Assembly: GCF_000003855.2 (NCBI RefSeq)
Contig: NW_003101673.1
Span: 444,734-508,733 of the forward strand
Length of the DNA: 64,000 bases
Direction of reading: 5' to 3'
DNA from: Blastomyces gilchristii SLH14081
Lineage: Eukaryota; Ascomycota; Eurotiomycetes; Onygenales; Ajellomycetaceae
Positions 23,827 to 36,269 of this stretch are shown here, in pieces. The position numbers and the translations under genes are program-made. The notes beneath the pieces are model-generated. The model did not search any database. It was not told where the DNA came from and saw only the letters and a program-made list of their open reading frames with translations. Each line of letters opens with the position of its first letter. Positions within the stretch are counted from its first letter, which is position 1.

Positions 23827-24485
23827 CAGACTATATCTAATCAATTTCCGCCTCTTCATATTCAGATACTTCTGAATTCAGCCATTTTCTTGTAGCTGCT
23901 TGAGTTTCTGATAGAAAGTCTATTAAGTATTTAATTCCTGTCTCAGTTGAGAATAAGAATCTCATATTTAACTGATTTAAATCATACTTCTTCTTTAATC
24001 TGAATCTGAGACTATTGTATAATGGACAATGCATTATAATATGCTCAGGATTTTCATTCACATTGCAGAATGTGCACTCTGTTGAATCAAATCTATCATC
24101 AAATCTTTGTATATAGAATTTGAAATAACCATGTCCTAGTTTCAGCTGAATTATAGATGAGAATATTTTCTTTTTACATTTAATTGAACAAGATTTTCAC
24201 TTTGATTTTATCTCAAATCTTGAATAATGTATACTCTTCTTTTGTTTCTGCCAGCTTTTATTTCACTTGTTTAAACAAGATTCTTTTATCTTTCTCTTTA
24301 TAAAAGATCAGGACACTGTTTTTTGAATAGATCTGCTTAATTCTGAACTCTTTTTAGCAGCTGAATCAGCCAATTCATTGTCATGAAGATTCATATGAGT
24401 AGAAATCTAATGTAGATGAATTATCAGTTTTGATATTCTTCTCTTTTGAATTTTCAAAACAGAGTTTAAAATCAGTTCAAGATTC
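23827..24485 (-). pseudogene. LINE3 ORF2 C-terminus
   Basis: Open at 24061-23837 with the end of the C-terminal zinc-like motif (NPEHIIMHCPLYNSL). The upstream Cys pair (CSFCN-like) lies near 24070-24085. The region continues into the end of RNase H and then stops at the LINE2 insertion. Same order as LINE1 ORF2. Confidence 0.82.
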
Positions 24486-24497
24486 ATTTGATCATTA
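24486..24497. repeat. LINE2 target-site duplication, left
   Basis: atttgatcatta, repeated perfectly at 32137-32148. LINE1 has a single unmodified equivalent near 5358-5370 (atttgattatta). Confidence 0.93.
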
Positions 24498-24890
24498 TTA
24501 TTATTATTATTATTATTCTTCAATTATAGATGTATGCAGTCAGAGACTATGACATCTACCTGAGAACTTTTAGTTCTCAGGGTTTTTCCTATGTCTGTAA
24601 AGTTAACTATTATACATTCATCAATTTCAGATATGCAAAATCAGAAAATTCCAGCCCAGAATATAAAAACTGTTTACAAATTGCAGTGTTTTAACATCTT
24701 TTGATACTTTGAAACCATTTGACAATATCATGACAAAGGAAAAGAGAAAAAGAACACAGTCTCAAAGATAGACACATTAAATAGATAGTATAGAAAGAAA
24801 TTGAAAGAAAAAGATAAAGAAAAAGATAAAGTAAAGAGAGACTATAACAAAACAAATTATTAAAAGAGAGTGTATAGCTATTTTAACAGA

Positions 24891-27800
24891 CTATATCTGA
24901 TTGATTTCCTCCTCTTCATATTCAGATAATTCTGAATTTAGCCATTTTCTTGTAGCTGCTTGAGTTTCTGATAGAAAGTCTATTAAGTATTTAATTCCTG
25001 TCTCAGTTGAGAATAAGAATCTCATATTTAATTGATTTAGATCATACTTCTTTTTCAATCTGGCTCTGAGACTATTGTATAATGCACAGTGCATTATAAT
25101 ATGCTCAGAATTCTCATTTGTATTGCAGAATGAGCATTCTATTAAGTCAAATCTATCATCAAATCTTTGTATATAAGATTTGAAATAGCCATGTTCTAGT
25201 TTCAGCTGTATTATAGATGAGAATATTTTTCTTTTTACATTTAATTGAACAAGATTTTCACTTAGGTTTTGTTTCAAATCTTGAATAATGTATACTCTTT
25301 CTTTTGTTTCTGCCAGCTTTCATTTCACTTATCTANNNNNNNNNNNNNNNNNNNNNNNNNNNNNNNNNNNNNNNNNNNNNNNNNNNNNNNNNNNNNNNNN
25401 NNNNNNNNNNNNNNNNNNNNNNNNNNNNNNNNNNNNNNNNNNNNNNNNNNNNNNNNNNNNNNNNNNNNNNNNNNNNNNNNNNNNNNNNNNNNNNNNNNNN
25501 NNNNNNNNNNNNNNNNNNNNNNNNNNNNNNNNNNNNNNNNNNNNNNNNNNNNNNNNNNNNNNNNNNNNNNNNNNNNNNNNNNNNNNNNNNNNNNNNNNNN
25601 NNNNNNNNNNNNNNNNNNNNNNNNNNNNNNNNNNNNNNNNNNNNNNNNNNNNNNNNNNNNNNNNNNNNNNNNNNNNNNNNNNNNNNNNNNNNNNNNNNNN
25701 NNNNNNNNNNNNNNNNNNNNNNNNNNNNNNNNNNNNNNNNNNNNNNNNNNNNNNNNNNNNNNNNNNNNNNNNNNNGTGTCTAATCTATTCAAGTTCTCAT
25801 TTTTTGAGTCATCTGAATAAATCAGAATAGAGTCTTTTATATTGATTATAGAAATTCTCTTTGAATGCTGTTCATATTCTTTCTCTTTTAATAGTTCACT
25901 TATTTATAAGTCTATAAGAGATTCAAGCTTTTCTCTTCAGAGAGATAACTTCTCATAATCCACTTTTCAACATTTAAAGAAGAAAAATTGATTTTTAATC
26001 AGAGAGTATAGTCTGTACAGTTGAGAAGGCATTTTCTTTGAAGAATTATTTTCATTTCAATCAAGGAATCTATTCCAATTCAGTTCATTTTCAGAGTTAA
26101 TTGATGAAAATGAAGAAGAGACTCTTTCTCTGATTATATGATTTGAGCTCATCTTTACAACTCTCACAGCATAGTTCATACAGGCCTTTTCAAATCTAAT
26201 AGCAGGAGAAGGAATTGAAGCTTCAATTTTCATTGCTTTAATAGAAGATGATTTAAATGCTTTCAGAATTCTTCTCAAGACTCTGTTTTACAGACTTTGA
26301 AAGAGTTCAGTGAAATTCTCTTGATTATTTCATCAAACTTGAACTTCATAATCAGCTACTGATGTAATACAGGCTATATATAACTGTCTCATAGCCTGGA
26401 AGAATAGACTTCTCTCTGTATTTAATAGTCTGATTATATTGTTCAATAGTCTTTCTGCCTTGACAGTTCTTTGTTGAATGTGATATTTAAAATTCAACTT
26501 AGAGTTTAATCATACTTCTAATCATTTGACATTTACACTGGGTTTAATCTCTCTATTTAAAAGAGTTAGAGATAGTTCTTTCTCATTGAATTTAGAAAAG
26601 AAATGAATTAACTCAGTTTTATTCATATTAAATTAAATTTGATTGATATCTGCTCTAACAAAGATTTTCTTTACAGCTTCTTCAATTACTTTTAAATTCT
26701 CTTTGATAGTTTTTAAGCTGTAGACTAGATCAATATCATTCATATAACTCAGAGATTACACTATTCTCATATTTCTATTTTTGAATAGATATGCAGTGTA
26801 TATTGCAAATAAAATGAGTGAGATTGAAGATTTCTGTGATACTTCTATTTTTATCTCAGTCTTATCTTATTTCATTCTATCAAAGAAGAGTTATATAATT
26901 CTTTTAGATATAAAACAGTTAACTCATTTTATTAGAGACAGTGACAGTTTTAATATCTTCAATATCTGAATTAACTTTGACTTTGAAACATGATCAAATG
27001 CTTCTTTTATATCAATAAAAACTGCAGTTGAGACCAGACTCTCATACTTTGTTATTTGAATATTATAAATAACTGAGAGAACAGTGTCAATTGCAGAACA
27101 CTGTTTTCTATCTCATTTATTCACTGAATAAAAGAGAATCATCTATAGAGCTTATAAAAGATAGTTGAGTAGCTATTATCTTTTCTAAAACCTTTTCTAG
27201 ACAGTTCAATAGAGATATTACTCTATATAACTTAGAAATTGAAGTTTTTCTATTAGGTTTTGCAAGAATCACTCCAGTGGCTTCTCTTCAGCATTCAGAA
27301 TGATATTCATTTTTCAAGAGATTGAAAAAGAGCTCAAAATATTCATTCTTTAAGTAGAAATATGTATTTTGAATAATCAAGTGATTAATTGAATCAGGAT
27401 CTGCAGCAGTTTTAACAGAACTTGAGAAGATAGCTGACTCTAATTCATCTTATATAAGATCAGGTCATTCTCAGTCATTTTCATCAATATAGTTGAGAAG
27501 TGACATATTCTCTTTCTCTGAATCTGAATCTGAATCTGATGAGTTCTGAAAGAGAATTCTCATGAAAGCTTGACATTTTTTCTCAAAAGAGTTTGCTGTA
27601 TATGATTCATTCTGAAACTCATATTCTAAGACTGGAAGTTTTGCTACACTTCTTGTTTTAATATAGTTAAAAGCTTTAAAAACTTTCTTTTCTTGTGCTT
27701 CTTCAAGAAATTTATTTCAGCAGTCTGTTTTAGCTCTTTTAATATCTGAGAAATATTCATTTCTGACAGTTTTGAACTCTTTATCAGATATTACATTATT

Positions 27801-28853
27801 CTTTCAATCTCTTCTAGCAGTAGCTAATTCTTTTCTTTTAGATGAGATATTCTCATTTCATCAAGATTTTGAATACTCAGAAGATTTTCTTTTTGAAATA
27901 TTATCTCTAACACTTGTTAGAATAATAGATGTAATAAACTTCACTCTATTCTTAAGCATTTCATTTGAGATATCTTGATCAGAATTTCAATATAGCTCAT
28001 TCTGTCTTTCAGATTTTAACAGTTTTATGCTTTCTTCAACTGCTTTTCAATCAGCTTTTTCAAAGTTATACTGATTAGAGAGAAGAGGATTTTCACTCAT
28101 TTATTTTTCACTCAGTTCAATATTAAATTGAATAATCTCATGATCTGATTCTAATATCTTATTTAAATCAATAAACCAGTTTACAAGTCTTCTTTTCATT
28201 AGATTTTATGATATGAAGATTAGATCTATAATAGACTTCTGTTTCATGTCTTTTCTAAAGAATGTTTATTGATCATACTTATTAACCAAATCTATTGAAT
28301 GCTTAAAGATTTATTTAACCAGATTATCAGCTCTCACTGCTCTCTTACATTCTGAATTTCATCAGAGATAATGTGCATTGAAATCTCCTGCAATTATAGA
28401 GTTTCTTGATAGAGTTATATTCAGAAATCCTCTATTAATTGTTCAGATATTGTTATTTTTCTTCAATGACTTTTCATTATAGATATTTATGAGCTGTATA
28501 GTATCAAACTCATTTTCTTTATCTATAATATCACTCACCAGAATATCAGGGTCAGACATGATATCAAATCTTAGATTAAATTAATATCTTGATCTCTTTC
28601 TTTCATAGATCACTACTCTTGACTTTATCTCAGACTTTTGAGATAGAAAGCAGTAATAGCTTGAATAAGAAATGATGTAATTCTGCTCAGCATCAAAATT
28701 CAGTTTCTGAAGTAGTATAAAATCAACTTTTTGTTCAAATGCAATTTGAAGACAAGAATAAATATAATTTGAGTTTCTATTCACATTATTTTAAATAAAT
28801 GTGATTTTTGAAGAGTTTTTAAACTTTTTTTGTTGTTTTTATTGTATATTCAT
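24891..28853 (-). pseudogene. LINE2 ORF2: endonuclease-RT-RNase H
   Basis: ATG at 28851-28853, stop at 24891-24893, length 3963 nt, equal to LINE1 ORF2 with the gap counted. The endonuclease start is open at 28784-28581 (ILLQKLNFDAE). The RT box reads YMND (26735-26746), one Asp lost. The longest open remnant is the last 128 codons (25277-24891), with CSFCN and HIIMHC of the C-terminal zinc-like motif. The gap removes part of the RNase H. Confidence 0.88.
25336..25775. other. Assembly gap (440 N)
   Basis: 440 unknown bases inside LINE2 RNase H. The equivalent interval in LINE1 (5146-5585) is also exactly 440 bases, so the gap size appears right and no extra insertion is needed. Apparent long reading frames across it are artefacts. 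Confidence 0.97.
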
Positions 28854-28882
28854 ACTAAAAGAGAGTAGAGATAGAGTAGGAT

Positions 28883-30487
28883 CTAGTCACTATCATCAGA
28901 TAGTAGATTATAACTATTTTAAAAAGTAGGAATCTCAACTGCTTGCATTATATCTAGTTTATCATCAGAGTCATTTCTCAATTCTCTAATCTTAACAGAA
29001 GTTTGAGGATTCAAATTCTGTTTATATTTAGCTGGAGAATTGAAGTTTGAAGATTTAAATAGTTGAGAGTTTCTTCTTTTTGAGCTTGCAGTTATAAGTC
29101 TACTAGTTTGACTCTTCTCTTCAGTTCTAGATTAACTTTGAGCTTTATCTTTTCTTCAGTTCTTTTGAGTTCTAGAAGCAAACATACATTCTTTTGAGCT
29201 AGATATATGTTTTTCTTTGTAATTAGAGCACTTAAGCAGAGTGTATTGATATATTTCATCTCTTTTTAAACATGTTTCACATTTATACTCACTAGTTTTA
29301 TGATCTCTGACACAGAATGCATATTTTCAGTCTCTAAAATATGAGATTGTAAAGTGTTCATATCTTTGACAGTTTGAACACTGTGTTTGAGCTTTGAGAT
29401 TCATTCTTGAGTCTTTGTATTCATGAACTCTCATTTTCAAATCTGCTACTCTTACTTCAGAGATCTTTGACTGTTCAAGTGTTTTTATATATATTAGAAC
29501 AGAGGCATTTCTTCTGCTTTGTCTGAACTCAATTGAATTTAGTTATACAGGCTTCTTTCTCAGTTGAATAGAGTTATATTCTTTCAATTCATTTTTGAGA
29601 AGTAGCATTTCTTCTTCACAGTCAAAAATTTCAACTGAAATATTATAAAGAATGAATTTGTCTCACTTTTCATCTCTTTCAGATAGAATTATTATGTTTA
29701 GCAAAGATTTTACTACTGACTTTCAGAGATTCTTATTCTGAATAAGAAATTCAGCACTGAATTCAGGCATTATAGTCAGAATGATGAAGTTTTCAAAGAA
29801 TGATGACTCAATTGAATTTATAACTGATTTTTAAACTTCAATATCAGTCATCAACTGAGAAAAGAACTGCTGATTAATTTCATTTCTGATTCTGAAAATG
29901 AGATTTGAGTTTAGTCTGTTTCTTTGCAGAATATTCTGATTTAAGGCTTTGAGAATAAGTCTTCTATTTCTGAAGATTTGAAAGTTTTTCTCTTTTTACA
30001 TTTTCTTTTTCACTTTTCTATGAATAGAGATATGAGTAGTATTCTTCTCAGTTTTCTCAGGATTTTAAGCAGGTTTTGAGATAGCAGATTTAGAGACAGC
30101 AGATTCAGCTGCTTAAGTATATGTTTTCTTCTGATTCAAAGAAGAAGAAGAAGTAGGAAAAAAGAAAGAAGAAGAGTAAGATAAAGAGTCAGTGATTATA
30201 CTAGGAATTTTCAAGATTTTTTGAACTGTGTTTGAGATTTCAAGTTTGAACTTGATTATCTTCTATAGTTGTCTAGCCTGAGCATGAAGAATTAACAGAA
30301 CTTCTTTATTCATCTCACTCAGACACTACTTTTCAAGAATCTTGCTTGCTTTTTCAAGTTTCTGTATTTCAAGAACTTGTTGTTTCTCTATTTCTTCTTT
30401 CTTTCTTCTCTTCAGAATTTCAATCTCAGAAATAGTATTTGAGAAAGCATCTTTTTTCATATCAACTGAGTGTATTTTTGAACTTAT
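28883..30487 (-). pseudogene. LINE2 ORF1: zinc-knuckle protein, start codon lost
   Basis: 1605 nt in frame from the LINE1 ATG position, which here reads ATA (30485-30487, a G-to-A change), to TAG at 28883-28885. A Lys/Glu-rich N-terminal coiled-coil-like region is followed by CCHC-type knuckles near 29400-29180. It gives the true ORF1 length (535 codons), since LINE1 ORF1 has a frameshift. Stops at expected Trp and Gln leave it non-functional. Confidence 0.8.
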
Positions 30488-31469
30488 TATTTTCACTCAA
30501 TGAAAAGTTGGTCAGACTGTTTCAATTGAGATATTTCTAAGTCTGTTTTCAATTGAAAAGTTGGTTAGACTGTTTCAAAAGAAGAATAAAAGACTTTTGT
30601 GTATAAAATACCTGATTTTTTTCACACTAGTTCAGTAACTAGATTAGATTTTTAAAGAGAATCTAATAAACTAAAATTGATTTTTAAGATAAATCAATAA
30701 AATCTTTACAATCTCTTTCTTAAGATACAGTGAGAAAAAGTATGATATTAATTAATAATAAATTAGATGATATGACAGTTTTTGAGAGAAAAACTGACAA
30801 AAAATAAATCAATTTTTTGCAGAGAAATTGATTAAAACTATTCAATTTTATTCTAAATTATTCAATTCTTCTCACACAACAAGTGTGCAACTCAAATCAG
30901 TTAATAAAGAGTGTAAAAAAGAATTAAGTATTAATAAAAGCTCTTCAGTCACTGAAAAAGTAATTCTTACTTAAAAGAATATGAAATTATGACAGAAAAC
31001 AACTCTGTTTTTAATTCTTTGAAAGAATATTGTATAAAACTCAGAGAAAAACACCTTACTTTTTCAAGAGAAGTAAAAAACTATTTCTAAGATCTTTTTT
31101 TTTTTGCATTAACTGCTGCAGAAGAATGAAATAGAAACTGCTAAGATATACACTACTGTATACTCTCTATCAAGACTTTCTCTCTTCAGAGTCTTGATAT
31201 TATAGAGAATATAAGTCTGTTTCTATATAATAATATAAATATTATCAGCAGGATGTAGAGAAACTGGTTATTTATATCTCAAAATAGAAGACTTTGTCAA
31301 TGATTATATTAATATAGAGTTAATTCTCAAATTCAATAGAAATCTAGTGTTACTGTTCTCAATCTCTTGCAGAATCTAGTGAATATTGAGATATTAAAAC
31401 TAGATTTAATATATCTCACTGTACAGGGATCAAAGGCTCAGTCAGATCTTGAAGTATACTGATTTTATA

Positions 31470-32136
31470 GTTATTGATGTGCTGTTGACTTGTTATTCAC
31501 TGATTATGTATTGAATGCTGTTGTCAAGGTATCTTTTTGTATCATTCTGCCAGAGATGGGCCAGATTGAGAGGGGTAGTACAAGGGTGAGACTTGGTGTT
31601 GAAGTCTAGATACACTGGTGACAGACTGTGGAGATTGCACTTCAGAAGAGTCTGTTGATTATGTGCTTGATATTATCACCAAGGTATCTTTTTGTATTTT
31701 TCTGCCGGGGATGGGCCAGATTGGGAAGGGCGGTACGAGGGTGAGACTTGGTGTTGGTGTTTTGGAACATCAAAGATGGACAGGGTTTTCGCGGAGGTCG
31801 CTCCTCGGATATCTCCACAACTACAGGTCGGGGATCTTCCAAAATCGAGAAGATTGGTGCATATGGCTAGGTCACTTCACCTTACAATTTGTATGGCACT
31901 CTGGCCCGGGGTTGTGGTGTGGTAGGGGAGAACGGGGGATAATCCCACACAGGAGTTTTGAACAACGTCCGGTTCACGTTTGGCTGGATAACTCCACCAC
32001 CACACAGGGTATGCGGTCGGCGATGGGGTCAGAATGCTCGTATGATCGAGGGCTTTTCGATGGATCTATCGGCGTGTTCTTATTCGAAAAATCGAGCGAG
32101 TTTGTGGTGGAGCGGTCGATGGATTGGCGGATACTG
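31470..32136 (-). repeat. LINE2 5' region: tandem units plus GC-rich 5' end
   Basis: The same two tandem units as LINE1 (ggtatctttttgtat at 31528 and 31683). The outer unit and the next 450 bp keep CpG (gcggtacgagg, ttttcgcggaggtcgctcctcgg, cgtccggttcacg, tcggcgatgg, cggtcgatgg). A 174-codon frame is open on the + strand (31618-32142, antisense to the LINE) and a 66-codon sense frame at 31842-31642. I recognise no domain in either; they may be open only because RIP spared this part. Confidence 0.75.
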
Positions 32137-32148
32137 ATTTGATCATTA
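32137..32148. repeat. LINE2 target-site duplication, right
   Basis: atttgatcatta, identical to 24486-24497. LINE3 RNase H sequence resumes here. Confidence 0.93.
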
Positions 32149-34025
32149 TGAATCTGACTATTTCTAAGTCTTTTTAAAGCAGCTTGACTATCAGAGAATA
32201 TTCATATCTCTTTCAAACTATTTCCTCTTTTGTGAGATTTTATTTCAATGAGTTTGAAAGCTTTCACTATTACAAATAGTTCAGCATCAAAGACTTCAGA
32301 TTCACAGCCTAAATTTCAGAAATCTGAGATAAAATTAATATTATCTTCAGTATAAGCAATGCCTGTGCCTAATCTATTCAAATTCTCATTTTTTGAGTCA
32401 TCTGAGTAAATCAGAATAGAGTCTTTTATATTGATTATAGAGATCTTCTTCAAATGCTGTTCATATTCTCTCTCTTTTGATAGTTCACTTATTTGTAAGT
32501 CTATGAGAGATTCCTGCTTTTCTCTCCAGAGAGATATCTTCTCATGATCAATTTTCTCAACATTTAATGAAGAAAATTGATTTTTAATAAGTGAACATAG
32601 TCTATACAGTTGAGAGAGCATTTTCTTTAAAGCATTATTCTCATTTCAATCAAGAAATCTATTTCAATCCAGTTCATTTTCTGAGTTAACTGATGAAAAT
32701 GAAGAAGAGACTCTTTCTCTGATTATATGATTTGAGCTTATCTTCATGACTCTCAGAGCATAGTTTATACAGGTCTTTTCAAATTGAATAGCAGGAGATG
32801 AAATTGAAGCTTCAATTTTTATTACTTTAATAGAAGATGATTTGAATGCTCTCAGAATTCTTCTCAGAGCTCTGTTTTATAAACTTTGAAAGAGTTCAGT
32901 GAAATTATCTTGATTGTTTCATCAAACTTGAACTTCATAATTAGCTACTGAGATAATACAGGCTATGTATAACTGTCTCATAGTCTGAAAGAATAGACCT
33001 CTCTCAGTATTTGATAGTCTGATTATACTATTCAGTAGTCTCTCTGTCTTGATGATTCTTTGTTGAATATGATATTTAAAATTCAACTTGGAGTTTAATC
33101 ATACTTCTAGTCATTTGACATTCAAACTGGGTTTAATATCTTTATTCAAAAGAGTTAGACTTAGTTCTTTCTCATTAAATCTGGAAAAAAAGTGAATTAA
33201 CTCAGTTTTATTCATATCAAATTGAATTAAATTGATATCTGCTCTAACAAACATTTTCTTTACTGCTTTCTCAATCACTTCTAAATTCTCTTTGATTGTC
33301 TTTGAACTGTAGAGTAGATCAATATCATCTACATAACTTGAAGATCTCACTATTTTCATCTCTCTATTCTGGAATAGATATGCAGTGTATATTGCAAATA
33401 AAACAGATGAGATTGAAGATTCTTATGATACTTCTATTTTTATCTCAGTTTTATCTTGTTTTCTTCCATCAAAGAATAGTTGTATAATTCTTTTAGACAT
33501 GAAACAATTAACTCATTTTATTAGAGATAGTGACAGTTTTAATATCTTCAAAGTTTGAATCATCTTAGACTTTGAAACATGATCAAATGCATCTTTTATA
33601 TCAATAAAAACTGCAGTTAAGACCAGGCCTTCATACTTTGCTACTTGAATATCATGAATAACTGAGAGAACAGTGTCAATTGCAGAACATTGTTTTCTAC
33701 CTCTCATTTGTTCATTAAATAGAAGAGAATCACTAATAGAGCTTATAAAAGATAATCTAGTAGCTATTATCTTTTCTAGAATTTTTCCCAAACAGTTCAA
33801 TAGAGATATTACTCTATATGACTTAGGAATTGAAGCTTTTCTATTAGATTTTGCAAGGATTACTCCAGTACCTTCTCTCCAGCATTCAGAATGATAACCA
33901 TTTTTTAAGAGATTGAAAAAGAGCTCAAAATATTCATTCTTCAAGTAGGAATATGTGTTTTGAATAATCAAGTGATTAATTGGATCAGGCCCTGCAGCAG
34001 TTTTAATTGAACTTGAGAATATTGC
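32149..34025 (-). pseudogene. LINE3 ORF2: RT and RNase H part
   Basis: Minus strand: RT is open at 33971-33513 (VISLLNCLGKILEKIIATRL segment, then FIDIKDAFDHVSKSK), YVDD box intact at 33324-33335, and 33359-33111 open after it. RNase H begins at 32621-32316 (ILIYSDDSKNE). The YVDD catalytic Asp pair is retained, unlike in the Z elements. The 5' end is truncated by incomplete reverse transcription, normal for LINEs. Confidence 0.88.
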
Positions 34026-34038
34026 TCTTTTTCAGAGT
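34026..34038. repeat. LINE3 target-site duplication, right
   Basis: tctttttcagagt, identical to 23447-23459. Confidence 0.93.
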
Positions 34039-35647
34039 ATTTCATAAGTGTTGATAGAGATCTGTGTAAGATTCATAGTCTTATGAATATTATCTTTATG
34101 AATTCTATCATTGTTAGATAATATTAAGCTTCTGTTTTAAGTGTCTAATAAGATGTCTTATTCAGATAGTCAGGCAAGTTCTAGCCTGAGATTATAGTCA
34201 AGATTATTAACTTTATATATATAGACATCTTCACATTGATGTTCTCTGATATCTATGTTTAGTTTCACTATATAACAAGTGTGAATGTCTTTTGAATCAT
34301 CAAATTCTGTGAGAAGTCAGAGTCTTGATAAGGAAATATACTGAAGATTATAATATTTTATAATTGAAGATTTAATCATTGTATAATAGCATAGACTGCT
34401 GTCTATCATGACTTTCATATTATACATGTTATCTATTATAGTAGATACAAGAATCACATTTATTGTCATTTTCTCTTCAAATTATTATCATCTGACCTTT
34501 TCAAGCTTCTGCTTGTGAATTTGAATAGAAGCTAATATTTTCCCTGTTTCATTGAGACATTCTCATAGTTATCTTTCAAATCCTTCTCTAATGTAACATG
34601 GTTGATGCAGACAGACACTGATTTATCTTTTAAGTGAGAAGGTATGTAAGCTGATCAACAGTTGAAAGTAATATACTCTAATCAGTTACAGTTGATACAT
34701 ACTTCTTATTGACATTGATCAGTGACTTCTTCAGAAGTGATCTCAGAGACTCAGAAGCCTGTTCAGATAGCAGAGACTCTTGTTTATATATAGATATTTG
34801 AGTCTACTCAGTTTATAGTATATGCATCATTGTTGTTGTTTCTCAGCACAGATGTATAAGTGACTGAATTATTTCTCAGCACAGGTGTGTGAATATAATA
34901 TCTTTTATCACTGTTCTGTATACTCTTAAGCTTGATAAGACAGTTATTCAATATCTGAAGCTGTGTGTAGAAGTCTTTATAAGTCAGGTCTTCATTTATA
35001 CTTATAAGAGTCTGTAAGAGTTCAAAAGTGAATGTCTTCTTAAGCCTACTAATCTTTATTCAATTCTCTCAAGATTAATCACCTGCTTCTAAGATCTTGA
35101 TATCGAAGTCAGAGATGAATGTTATGAGAGAAGTGTTTCTCTGTCAAATACTCTATAATCAATCTAATACTTTCTATTGTATAGCAGTGTCTTAGAACAG
35201 AATATCAAGATATTTAATAATATTATCAGATGTTTATAACACTGATTCACATACTTTCATTCATGAATGAAACTTTTGTTTCATGTGATTCTTCAATCAT
35301 TCATTGATATATTAATCTTGATTGATTAGTGAACTGGTAATATCTTTATTCACACTCAGTTTCATGAGTATTTTCATTCTCTATGATGAGTAGAGAGTGA
35401 GATCAGAAGTATTAAAATATACAGAAGCATCTAAGCATTCTTTCAGTGCTTTTATATTCAATTCTGTAGATGTTGAAATTGCATGAGTTTCTTGTTGAGT
35501 TAATCATTGAATTTTCTCATATTGAAGTTGTTGAGTTATATACATATCAGCTATCTGTTGCTGTTGTAATTTCAACATTGCTCAGAGCCACTGTGATATC
35601 ACATCTATGCTCACATTCAAGAGTTCTCTCATATTATTATTAGACAT
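34039..35647 (-). pseudogene. Y1 gag and protease
   Basis: The minus strand begins MSNNNMRELLNVSIDVI (ATG 35645-35647) with a Gln-rich early segment. The capsid-like middle is rich in stops at Trp. A zinc knuckle near 34708-34667 reads CINCN...EYITFNC, in which Tyr stands where the His of CCHC is expected. A protease-like region follows (about 34350-34040). The order gag-protease-(LINE3)-RT is normal for gypsy. No classical primer-binding site next to the 5' LTR was recognised. Confidence 0.72.
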
Positions 35648-35949
35648 GATTATATCAATCATTGAATATGTGATATCTGTGAAATTGAAAGAAGTGTAAT
35701 TATATGAATGTCTCATATATCTGTGATATCAGAACTCTCAGATCTTTCACTGACATTCTCTTTGTAAAATCTTACTCTCTTTATAAGATCTTGTTACAGA
35801 GTTAGAATAACTGATGAGCAAGCTTCTATCTAAGAACTCAGTATCTGTTTAACTGTTTAACTGTTTCTCTATTTCTTACACATTATTATGTGTTTGAATA
35901 TCTCAGTGAATAATCATTTCTAATAAGGAGATGATGAACATTTTTCAAG

Positions 35950-36269
35950 TGTAAGAGGCCTACACTGAATAGATCAGTATAATATTTATAGATCTTATAT
36001 AACAAAGTGAAAAACATTAGAGAAGAAAAGAAAGAGAAAGTGTGAAAATCAGTGATTGAAGTAAATATTTATACATGTATGCGGTGGTGTACGCGGTGAA
36101 ACTTTGAGACAGAAGAATAGAGGTTTTTGTACATAGTGAAGCTTCGGGGCAGAAGAATAGGAATTTCATAGGTTTTCAGCTGAGGATCAGCGACTGAGAA
36201 TCAGAGCGGTAGAAATCTGTGAAGTGTAACAGAATAGTCTATATGATTGATCAGGCGCAGCCCGCCACA
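35950..36269 (-). repeat. Y1 5' LTR (320 bp)
   Basis: Ends TG...CA on both strands, followed by TSD ctgca (36270-36274). The outer half (36075-36269) keeps CpG (tgcggtggtgtacgcggtg, cttcgggg, gatcagcgactg, gcgcagcccgcc), while the inner half does not. It contains the empty site for SINE2. Confidence 0.93.

Larger units (their letters stand above)
24498..32136 (-). mobile_element. LINE2: full-length LINE with assembly gap
   Basis: 7639 bp including 440 N; minus strand, 12-bp TSD, (TAA)n tail at 24498. Same architecture as LINE1 and 62 bp longer at the 5' end, so it is the most complete copy. ORF1 spans 30487-28883 (535 codons in frame, ATG mutated to ATA), ORF2 28853-24891 (3963 nt). It is inserted in LINE3, its own relative. 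The 5' terminal part, about 31680-32136, is unmutated and GC-rich. Confidence 0.93.
23460..34025 (-). mobile_element. LINE3: 5'-truncated LINE copy, split by LINE2
   Basis: Minus strand. It consists of 23460-24497 (tail, 3' UTR, ORF2 C-terminus, part of RNase H) and 32149-34025 (rest of RNase H and RT). Joined, it is 2915 bp, against about 2904 for the matching part of LINE1. The 5' truncation lies just upstream of the RT core. TSD and (TAA)n tail are present. It is the least mutated of the three LINEs: an open 152-codon RT piece remains at 33971-33513. Confidence 0.93.
19543..36269 (-). mobile_element. Y1: complete Ty3/gypsy element with nested insertions
   Basis: Bounded by LTRs of 320 bp (after SINE2 removal) with TG...CA ends and a 5-bp TSD ctgca. 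On the minus strand: 5' LTR 35950-36269, gag from 35647, protease, RT, RNase H, integrase, polypurine tract, then 3' LTR 19543-20260. SINE2 sits in the 3' LTR; LINE3 (itself split by LINE2) sits between protease and RT. Without insertions Y1 is about 5.75 kb, a normal gypsy size. It is inserted in the RT region of Z1. Confidence 0.93.

Noticed and set aside
25269..25830. Reading frames of 155-183 codons across 25269-25830 on both strands
   Set aside because: They consist almost wholly of unknown residues from the 440-base N gap; only a few real codons lie at each end.
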